DNA of 10,686 nucleotides, taken from positions 7,761 through 18,446 of the forward strand of contig JABMDH010000012.1 of the NCBI GenBank assembly GCA_015904075.1. The letters run 5' to 3'. The position numbers and the translations under genes were made by a program. The first letter of the stretch is position 1, and each line of letters begins with the position of its first letter. The DNA comes from Nitrospira sp. (GTDB lineage Bacteria; Nitrospirota; Nitrospiria; Nitrospirales; Nitrospiraceae). The notes beneath the pieces were generated by a model. It ran no database searches, was not told where the DNA came from, and saw only the letters and a list, made by a program, of their open reading frames with translations. This document shows, one piece after another, positions 4,463-9,802 of this stretch.

Positions 4463-5749
4463 TTACGCTCGCTTTACGAATAGCCGATCAAAGATACCTT
4501 CCTTGAACATCTCAAGGGCAGCATTCTCCAAGCAACCGAGCAATTCCTGTTGAGGCATGTTCTGTATTTTCTCAGCGGCGTCCGGGAATTGGGACTTGAA
4601 AATGTTTATGAGATGTTCCCGGACTTGCCTCTGAGGACACAACAAGTGAACGTATCGAGCAGGGTACCAATCCTCCGGAACTTCAGGAAGAGGGGGAGTT
4701 GTCAGGTGCTTCACTTTGTAAGACGTGTAGCCGTAGGGGCTCTTATTCTTGTCAGTAACGATACAAAGGTCCTTGCCATAGGCAAACACGATATCGCCCT
4801 CATCCAGTTCTTTTCCTGATAACGAAACAAGTGCCGCTGTCCCATTCGATTCGGCGATCATCTTCTGGACAAATTGGGAATCCCCTATTAGGGGTATGCC
4901 GGAAAGCTTGTGTGCCTGCAGGATAATCTGCGTACACAAAAGAATAATGTGAGAGAACGTGGCTTCAATCGATTTTCGGCTGATTTCCATTGGAGGCCCA
5001 CCGATGTTTGCATGAATGGATCTACTGGGCGTCGAGTAGGCCGTCTCGTAACTCACGCCAAGCGTAATTTTCTGGTCCGCATCCGCCTTGAGTAGTGCCG
5101 ATTTGAATCTAGCTCTCGTTGAGCAGAAGAGCCTGCCAGGCCCTAAAGGCTTGTCTAGATTGATTGAGTTCTTAAGGAACCAGACAGCCGTTAAGTCTAT
5201 TGCCCTGCTAAGTTGTTTTACCTCGGCGATAAAGTACTGGATTGATTCTTGAGCATTAAGATTTGTACAGCCAAAAAATTCTTGGAAATCTCGCTGGAGA
5301 CCAAGGTATGCGTCCAGGTGTTCGCAGGCCAAAAAGATGCGGTAGAATTCTTGGGTGTTAGTTGATTCAAACAAGAGCAGGTCACAAAGAAGCTCTGTCA
5401 ATTTTCGCGCCCAGAGGTGCTGTTCATCTGAAAGGGCTTCTTCTGTGACTCGCACCACATGGGCACCGTGTTCTTTTTCCTTGATGGCTTGCTCCGCTGC
5501 CTTGTCTGGGTCCTTCAGGAATTCATGCCATCTCAACATCGCAGTTGCCGATTTCAGTACTTCATCCAAGACTCCGTAGAGGTAGTAAGCGCGGGCCTCA
5601 TGGTATCCGCTGCCCTCTATGCCAAGATATGTCTCCTCATTGATTGGTAAGGCTTTCTGCAAGGCAACTGCTCCACGCATAGCGATGCCGATGAACAGAT
5701 TTCTTGCTCTCATTGATGTTTTTTGTTTTTCTGATTCCGTATCGTCCAC
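4463..5749 (-). CDS. Unrecognised 428-residue cytoplasmic protein
   Basis: I cannot name this protein. The GTG at 5749 is favoured by TAGGAG 6-7 nt upstream; the next in-frame ATG (5713) has no comparable site. No signal peptide or membrane helix is visible. Residues 1-290 look mostly helical, with a charged stretch (EQAIKEKEHG, 86-95) and a conserved-looking STPSRSIHANIGG segment (239-251). The Ser/Arg...His pattern recalls DUF5677-type helical proteins, but this is a weak hint. Residues 300-385 look like a small beta-rich domain (ALVSLSGKEL, GDIVFAYGK, CIVTD, SYKVKHL) with WYPARYVHLLCP. A helical tail (385-428) ends FVKRA. Base composition is visibly more AT-rich than the methyltransferase genes, suggesting transfer. 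It lies 167 bp downstream of higBA on the same strand, so it may be cargo of that accessory block or part of a stress or defence locus. A hairpin covers part of its ribosome binding site. Confidence 0.7.
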   Translation of the reverse strand: MDDTESEKQKTSMRARNLFIGIAMRGAVALQKALPINEETYLGIEGSGYHEARAYYLYGVLDEVLKSATAMLRWHEFLKDPDKAAEQAIKEKEHGAHVVRVTEEALSDEQHLWARKLTELLCDLLLFESTNTQEFYRIFLACEHLDAYLGLQRDFQEFFGCTNLNAQESIQYFIAEVKQLSRAIDLTAVWFLKNSINLDKPLGPGRLFCSTRARFKSALLKADADQKITLGVSYETAYSTPSRSIHANIGGPPMEISRKSIEATFSHIILLCTQIILQAHKLSGIPLIGDSQFVQKMIAESNGTAALVSLSGKELDEGDIVFAYGKDLCIVTDKNKSPYGYTSYKVKHLTTPPLPEVPEDWYPARYVHLLCPQRQVREHLINIFKSQFPDAAEKIQNMPQQELLGCLENAALEMFKEGIFDRLFVKRA

Positions 5750-5755
5750 GAGAGA

Positions 5756-5782
5756 CTCCTAAGATGAGGTGTCATCTTTAGG
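5756..5782 (-). promoter_or_regulatory. Hairpin overlapping the ribosome binding site
   Basis: CCTAAGATGA (5758-5767) and TCATCTTTAGG (5772-5782) form a 10-bp inverted repeat with one bulged T and a GGTG loop. In the minus-strand message the arm next to the gene contains the AGG of the AGGAG ribosome binding site (5756-5760). Folding would therefore mask part of the site just before the GTG at 5749. It could also be a DNA operator for a dimeric regulator. Confidence 0.45.
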
Positions 5783-5815
5783 TGTGTAAATAGGATAAAG
5801 GCGACGTACCCTTTC

Positions 5816-5831
5816 GGTTGAATGCTCAACC
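5816..5831. repeat. Short hairpin in the higA downstream spacer
   Basis: GGTTGA (5816-5821) and TCAACC (5826-5831) form a perfect 6-bp stem around ATGC, in the 167-bp gap between higA and the 428-residue gene. A looser pairing of GCTCGC (5872-5877) with GCGAGC (5908-5913) lies directly after the higA stop codon. Either could mark the 3' end of the higBA message, but neither has a T-run. Confidence 0.25.
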
Positions 5832-5916
5832 TGAAACAGCGGCCGAGTGATGCAATCCAACATCGCTGCAGGCTCGCTCGGCTCGTGTCGTCTCGGTAGG
5901 AGGCTGGGCGAGCGAC

Positions 5917-6246
5917 TTATGCTGCCACTCCGGAGTCACGGCCTAAGACTCGTGCGATGTCACGGGGGGTTGCGCCGAGCGCCACTAAGCCACGCAATAG
6001 AAGATCGAGCGAGACTGTTTGGTCCGCTGCCTCCATTTTTGCTACACGAGATTGACTCGACTGCAGGCGCTTGGCAAGCGCGACCTGGGAGAGTCCGCGG
6101 GCCTCTCGCCTTGCGCGGAGCGCATGGCTTAACCGCAATTTCATCTCGACCAGTGCGCTTTCTTCCTCACTCAGCTCCAAGAAGTCGCTCGTGGTCCCCA
6201 CTCGCCAGCCCCTGGCCTCCAGCCTCTTTTGTTTTGTCTTGTTCAT
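5917..6246 (-). CDS. higA: HigA-type antitoxin, XRE-family DNA-binding protein
   Basis: A 109-residue antitoxin that should bind and neutralise the toxin encoded just upstream and repress their common promoter. Residues about 38-92 form a helix-turn-helix of the XRE/Cro type (LSHALRARREARGLSQVALAKRL and then SQSRVAKMEA, with the usual recognition-helix spacing). The N-terminal 36 residues are charged and contain an acidic patch (ELSEEES, 24-30), probably the toxin-facing part. Its ATG overlaps the toxin stop codon as ATGA (6243-6246), so translation is coupled and no separate ribosome binding site is needed. Toxin-first order is typical of higBA modules. The perfect 16-bp palindrome at 6609-6624 is the obvious binding site. 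The assignment is strong at family level; the activity is inferred. Confidence 0.9.
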   Translation of the reverse strand: MNKTKQKRLEARGWRVGTTSDFLELSEEESALVEMKLRLSHALRARREARGLSQVALAKRLQSSQSRVAKMEAADQTVSLDLLLRGLVALGATPRDIARVLGRDSGVAA

Positions 6247-6596
6247 CGTTCCGTCTCCACACGCGCCGCCTGGCCGTAGGCGCTTAACCGTCGCTGACAG
6301 GTCTCGATTATCTGCGATGGCGTCGACTTCGTTTTCTTACTGAATATCTCCACGATCACGATGGCATCCGTATCCGTACGGTAGACAATGCGCCATGTTA
6401 CCCGTTCATCCTGAATTCTCAATTCATGGCACCGCTGGCCCACGCCGGGCATTGGTCTCGAATGAGGAAGTCCCAGCCGCTCTCCTTGTTGCAAACGCCG
6501 GAGCAGCACACCAGCCTCAAGGCGAGCTGCTGGAGAGAAGGGTGGGCTTTTGACTTCTCCGTGGAGCCAGACTAAAGGCTTATCAGGCCGCGCCAT
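6243..6596 (-). CDS. higB: HigB-type toxin (RelE-like, phage Gp49-like family)
   Basis: Toxins of this family are RelE-like endoribonucleases that cut mRNA at the ribosome. This 117-residue protein shows the Gp49-like signature: KPLVWLHGEVKSPPFS (6-21), the RRLQQGERLGLPHSRPMP stretch (33-50), CHELRIQ (56-62), RIVYRTDTDAIVIVEIFSKKTKSTP (69-93) and the closing C-terminal helix with QRRL. I chose the ATG at 6596 over the one at 6602. Family members usually start close to the PLVWLHGE motif, and the TATACT box (6609-6604) puts the predicted transcript start at 6597-6596, so an ATG at 6602 would not be in the message. There is no Shine-Dalgarno sequence, hence a leaderless message is likely. It is the first gene of higBA and overlaps higA by 4 nt. 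Confidence 0.9.
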   Translation of the reverse strand: MARPDKPLVWLHGEVKSPPFSPAARLEAGVLLRRLQQGERLGLPHSRPMPGVGQRCHELRIQDERVTWRIVYRTDTDAIVIVEIFSKKTKSTPSQIIETCQRRLSAYGQAARVETER

Positions 6597-6603
6597 CCGC
6601 ATC

Positions 6604-6632
6604 AGTATATGTCATATATGACATGGCTGCAA
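6604..6632 (-). promoter_or_regulatory. higBA promoter
   Basis: On the minus strand TTGCAG (6632-6627) and TATACT (6609-6604) are separated by exactly 17 bp, a good sigma70 pair. Transcription should begin at about 6597-6596, on the toxin start codon. The whole spacer is occupied by the palindrome at 6609-6624, so a bound antitoxin would block RNA polymerase. Confidence 0.65.
6609..6624. promoter_or_regulatory. Perfect 16-bp palindrome, probable HigA operator
   Basis: ATGTCATATATGACAT reads identically on both strands and lies between the -35 and -10 boxes of higBA, touching the -10. Placement and symmetry fit autoregulation by a dimeric XRE-family antitoxin, as known for higBA modules. Binding is inferred. 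Confidence 0.75.
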
Positions 6633-6668
6633 GGTTCAGTTTTGGAGACAACGGTCGCGATGGGCGGG

Positions 6669-7775
6669 CTAGGGTAGGCGGGGCTTTCTCCTCATTGGAC
6701 CGTCGACGATCTTGAATTCGTATAAGCGACATTCAATTGATCCATTAAAGAGGGGAGTTTTTTTCGACGGGGCCAGGCCTACCGATTTCTGCGCGCGCAT
6801 GTCGCCGGTCAGCATATAGACGCGCCAGCCTGCGAACCGCTGTTTGAGCCAGTCGCCGAGCCGGGGGTAGAAAGATGCCATCTCATCCGGTTGGCTGAGA
6901 CGGATGCCATAGGGAGGGTTGATGACCATCACGCCTTGATCGGCAGGCGCTTCGAGCGAGAAGATATCGCTGTGCTTCAGATGGATATCGCCGGTGACTC
7001 CCGCACCCTCAAACGTCCGTTGCGCGATCTTCACTGCGACGGCATCGCGATCTGAGGCGTAGATGGGTGCAGGCGCTTCGGCAAGTTGTTCGAACCGTGA
7101 TGTTTCCCGTAGACCGTTCCAGATACTGGCATCATGATTCAGCAGCCGTTCGAATCCAAAGTTCCGCGCTACGCCCGGCGCAATTCGGCGGGCGATCAAG
7201 GCGGCTTCGAGTGGAATGGTCCCACTCCCGCACATGGGGTCGAGCAGGATGTCGCCCGGGGTCCAGCCTGCGAGCTGCAGTATGCCGGCTGCCAGATTCT
7301 CTCTCAGTGGTGCGTCGACGGACGCGGTTCGGTGCCCGCGTTTGAAGAGGGCGTAGATGGTGCCCGCTACGGGTTCTTCGCCTGACCCTGCCGATGGGGA
7401 CACCGTGAAACCGACAATCTGCTCCGGTTTCGCTTGTGATAAGCCTTGGGTTAGCAGGGGAGCTAGAAACTCGGCGTCCTCATCGCTGAATACTCTCATC
7501 GGCTTGTTGCCGCTGGCGGGCATTTTCGTAGACTGTTTCGTCACTTCGTCGGCGACGACACCCTTGAGTACACTCAATAGCGTTGCCTGGTCGATCTGGG
7601 CTGGGTGATTGGCTTCAAACGACCAATCCGCCACCTCCCTGACATGCACTATTCCTTTGGCGCTTTTGTGAATATTCGACCATCCGTACAGGCTTGAGCA
7701 TCCGGTTGCCAGGAGACTGAGGGAGAGCAAGGCACCGGTATAGCGGAGAGCGGGGGTTTTCAAGCATGCGTACAT
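6669..7775 (-). CDS. Chimera: lipoprotein N-terminus fused to RNA methyltransferase domain
   Basis: The ATG at 7775 has AAGGAG 7 nt upstream; the 29 earlier in-frame codons are discarded. Residues 1-26 are a lipoprotein signal ending LLATGC, with C26 as the lipidated residue. Residues 27 to about 141 resemble an exported lipoprotein that I cannot name (SSLYGWSNIHKSAKG, ADWSFEANHPAQ, and SDEDAEFLAPLL). From about residue 142 the sequence changes to the RlmL/Trm14-like methyltransferase domain: LFKRGHRTASVDAPLRENLAAG (143-164), the SAM motif LDPMCGSGT (178-186), ASDRD (240-244) and the catalytic NPPYG (286-290). These enzymes methylate guanine N2 in rRNA or tRNA and normally carry an N-terminal THUMP domain, which is absent. 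The two halves make no sense together, since the signal would send a cytosolic RNA enzyme to the membrane. A deletion that joined two genes in frame is likeliest; misassembly is the alternative. Confidence 0.8.
   Translation of the reverse strand: MYACLKTPALRYTGALLSLSLLATGCSSLYGWSNIHKSAKGIVHVREVADWSFEANHPAQIDQATLLSVLKGVVADEVTKQSTKMPASGNKPMRVFSDEDAEFLAPLLTQGLSQAKPEQIVGFTVSPSAGSGEEPVAGTIYALFKRGHRTASVDAPLRENLAAGILQLAGWTPGDILLDPMCGSGTIPLEAALIARRIAPGVARNFGFERLLNHDASIWNGLRETSRFEQLAEAPAPIYASDRDAVAVKIAQRTFEGAGVTGDIHLKHSDIFSLEAPADQGVMVINPPYGIRLSQPDEMASFYPRLGDWLKQRFAGWRVYMLTGDMRAQKSVGLAPSKKTPLFNGSIECRLYEFKIVDGPMRRKPRLP
7331..7367. repeat. 9-bp direct repeat flanking the chimera junction
   Basis: GGTGCCCGC occurs at 7331-7339 and again at 7359-7367, on either side of the point (about 7352) where the lipoprotein-like sequence gives way to the methyltransferase sequence. 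Short direct repeats at a deletion joint are common, but two intact copies remain here, so their part in the event is uncertain. Confidence 0.4.
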
Positions 7776-7832
7776 GGTGACTCTCCTTAACCTGGGATTG
7801 ATTACATGGCGGTGTCTTAGTAAGGGTGAGTG

Positions 7833-7854
7833 CCGGTGATAGTGAACACACCGG
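7833..7854 (-). terminator. Hairpin after the 43-residue peptide gene
   Basis: CCGGTG (7833-7838) pairs with CACCGG (7849-7854) around a 10-nt loop, in the 118-bp gap between the 43-residue gene and the chimera gene, about 40 bp past the stop. It lacks a T-run. It may separate the two messages or simply sit within a shared one. Confidence 0.25.
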
Positions 7855-7893
7855 TCTCTCAAGCAAGCACAAGCACTGGTTCGTTTCGCCGGA

Positions 7894-8025
7894 TTACCAA
7901 ATACCTAGGCCCATGAGCACCATTCCCATGGCGAGCCATCCCAACACACCAATAGAAATAATCGTTTCAAGAGTTACGCTAGATTCCGAAGCAGCAGTTT
8001 TTGCCTGAGTGTCGAGCGGCTTCAT
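7894..8025 (-). CDS. 43-residue single-helix membrane peptide
   Basis: The ATG at 8025 follows GGAGGT (8040-8035) with a 9-10 nt spacer, a strong ribosome binding site. The peptide starts MKPLDTQAKTAASESS, a polar and probably cytoplasmic stretch of about 17 residues. It continues into one hydrophobic helix with several Gly and Met residues (IISIGVLGWLAMGMVLMGLGIW) and stops on Trp43, with no tail. It does not resemble the 27-residue peptides at the left end, whose charge lies at the C-terminus. I do not recognise a family. It lies 118 bp upstream of the lipoprotein-methyltransferase chimera on the same strand, and downstream of an AT-rich non-coding stretch that may contain its promoter. The coding call rests on the ribosome binding site, the clean helix and the intact frame. 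Confidence 0.68.
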   Translation of the reverse strand: MKPLDTQAKTAASESSVTLETIISIGVLGWLAMGMVLMGLGIW

Positions 8026-8189
8026 AAAGGGAAAACCTCCATCCATGTATTGCCTGTCTTGCGTGCCGGATTCGGAAAATATCAGGCAAGGTTCATGCCT
8101 TTAGAAGTCTCATGAGATATGTTTCGAACAGAGGGGAATTTCTGACAGGTGAAGAACAAACTCCTGCGGTGAATATAGTTTCAAAGAGT

Positions 8190-8234
8190 ATTGATTTAAT
8201 CGAAATATAAATTCACGATTCATTTGAAATCAAT
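8190..8234. repeat. Nested AT-rich inverted repeat
   Basis: ATTGATTT (8190-8197) pairs with AAATCAAT (8227-8234), and the adjoining AATCG (8198-8202) pairs with CGATT (8216-8220), leaving a 6-nt one-sided bulge and a 13-nt loop. It spans the candidate -35 and -10 boxes below, so it might be an operator, or simply a product of the AT-rich composition. Confidence 0.35.
8204..8233 (-). promoter_or_regulatory. Candidate promoter for the 43-residue peptide gene
   Basis: On the minus strand TTGATT (8233-8228) and TATATT (8209-8204) are 18 bp apart. The -10 differs from consensus by one base and the -35 by two. Transcription from here would leave an untranslated leader of about 170 nt before the ATG at 8025, unusually long for such a small gene. 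AT-richness makes chance matches likely. Confidence 0.28.
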
Positions 8235-8467
8235 CAGTTAGCATGGATCATCTTATTAATTGACTGATGGGTCTGATCGGTCTCTGTGGATCTATGCGTG
8301 ATTAAATCCAATAGTTAGTAGAAGCTAGGGCGAGCGGAGCGATTCTAGAGATTGCCAGGAGGGCAGCTTAAAAGTGTCCAACCTTTCTAGGTGAACGCGC
8401 AGAATTGTTCCGGACTACCGGTAGGTGAGTGGGCGGAAGTCGGTAATCGACCGGACCTGTCGAAGAT

Positions 8468-9802
8468 TTATTTTCCGTAGAGGGTGGCTGCAGAGGCGTC
8501 GACTATTCGTTTCGTAATGAAGGTCCCTGGCTCGAACAGACCGGGCCCCTTGTCCCAGACCACGGTGATATTACCGTCTGTTTTTCCCATTCCTTGAGCC
8601 GAAGAGCGGGTGGCATCGCGCTCGATCAGGATCGAGACATCTTTGCCGATGTAGTCCCGGTTGCGCTCCAGGGTAACGCGCCTCTGGATCTCCTGCAGTC
8701 TTGCTACGCGGGTACCTTTGACCTGATCCGGTACATCATCGGGATACTTTCTGGCGGCGATGGTGTTTTTCCGTTCCGAATATTTGAAGGTGTAGGCCGA
8801 GTCGAATCGTACTCGTTCTATCATGCGGCAGGTAGCCTGAAAGTCTTCTTCCGACTCCGAGCAGAATCCGCAGATGATATCTGTGCTGAGGACGACGTCC
8901 GGAATAACCGTTCGAATGCGCTCGACCAGCGCAAGATAGTCGCCCCCTGTATAGCCTCGTCCCATGAGGTCGAGGATCCGGTCGCTTCCCGATTGAAGCG
9001 GAAGGTGGATGTGTTTGCAAATCTTTGGATGGACAGCGATGACGGCAATCAGGGCCGGTGGAAAGTCTTTGGGGTGAGGTGACGTGAACCGCACCCGATC
9101 GATGCCTGGCACATCTGCCACGGCGCCGATCAGCCTGGCAAAATCCCACTCGCCATCACGGTAGGAATTGACGTTTTGGCCCAGTAGGGTAATTTGTCTG
9201 AAGCCGCGGGCGGCGGCATCGCGCGCTTCGGTCAGCACGGCCTCAGGGTCGCGGGACCGTTCACGTCCGCGGGTATAGGGGACGACACAGAATGAACAAA
9301 AGTTGTCGCAGCCGCGCATGATCGTGATCCAGGCATTCACTCCGTTGTCGCGGTCCGGCAGAATGCCTTCATATGTTTCATATTCCGACAAGTCGAGTGC
9401 GAATCCCTTTCCGGCAAATCCTTGTTCCTGGGCGTCAAGGGCGTTCGAGAGCAGCATGGGTAGTTGCCGATAGGCGTCCGGTCCGGCGAGGACATCGATG
9501 AGCGGTTCCGTCTCTGCCAGTTCGGTCTTGAGATTCTGCGCCATACAACCAAGAACGCCGACGACCAGGGGCCGCTGGTCTTTCAGCTCTTTCAACTCGG
9601 AAAGATGCGCGTAAATTTTCTTATGAGCGTTCTCGCGAATGGCGCAGGTGTTTACGAGCACGACATCAGCCCGTTCACGATCGGTCGTGAACACGAATCC
9701 TTCCTGCTTGAGCATTGAGCGGACCAGCTCGCTGTCGGACTCGTTCATCTGACAGCCGAAGGTTTCAATATGTACCTGTGGCGCGGAGGGCTTCGGCGTC
9801 AT
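8468..9802 (-). CDS. miaB: tRNA-2-methylthio-N6-isopentenyladenosine37 synthase MiaB
   Basis: MiaB is a radical-SAM enzyme that adds a methylthio group to isopentenyl-adenosine 37, next to the anticodon of tRNAs reading UNN codons, steadying codon-anticodon pairing. The 444-residue protein has all parts in order. The N-terminal methylthiotransferase domain holds the three ligands of the auxiliary 4Fe-4S cluster: C17 in FGCQMN, C53 in NTCAIRENA and C86 in GCMAQ. The radical-SAM CxxxCxxC motif is at C165, C169 and C172 (GCDNFCSFCVVPYTRGRERSR), followed by LLGQNVNSY, HLPLQSGSD and the STDIICGF segment. A C-terminal TRAM-type RNA-binding domain (about 375-440) completes it. FGCQMN and NTCAIRENA mark it as MiaB rather than MtaB or RimO. 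Its ATG overlaps the stop of the upstream mtaB gene as ATGA (9799-9802), so the two are co-transcribed and translationally coupled. Substrate iPA is made by MiaA, not present here. Confidence 0.96.
   Translation of the reverse strand: MTPKPSAPQVHIETFGCQMNESDSELVRSMLKQEGFVFTTDRERADVVLVNTCAIRENAHKKIYAHLSELKELKDQRPLVVGVLGCMAQNLKTELAETEPLIDVLAGPDAYRQLPMLLSNALDAQEQGFAGKGFALDLSEYETYEGILPDRDNGVNAWITIMRGCDNFCSFCVVPYTRGRERSRDPEAVLTEARDAAARGFRQITLLGQNVNSYRDGEWDFARLIGAVADVPGIDRVRFTSPHPKDFPPALIAVIAVHPKICKHIHLPLQSGSDRILDLMGRGYTGGDYLALVERIRTVIPDVVLSTDIICGFCSESEEDFQATCRMIERVRFDSAYTFKYSERKNTIAARKYPDDVPDQVKGTRVARLQEIQRRVTLERNRDYIGKDVSILIERDATRSSAQGMGKTDGNITVVWDKGPGLFEPGTFITKRIVDASAATLYGK

Larger units (their letters stand above)
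8026..8467. other. AT-rich non-coding stretch between miaB and the 43-residue gene
   Basis: I see no gene on either strand in these 442 bp; the frames are short and lack ribosome binding sites. Bases 8170-8240 are notably AT-rich against the surrounding DNA. The stretch holds a perfect 10-bp palindrome TCTCATGAGA (8108-8117), the imperfect inverted repeat at 8190-8234, a candidate promoter (8204-8233), and near the miaB end the perfect palindrome CTACCGGTAG (8415-8424), enclosed by TCCGG (8409-8413) and CCGGA (8451-8455), which may belong to a miaB 3' structure. Confidence 0.55.

Noticed and set aside
7776..7862. 29-residue N-terminal extension of the chimera
   Set aside because: Arg/His-rich and placed before a proper lipoprotein signal; the AAGGAG site serves the ATG at 7775.
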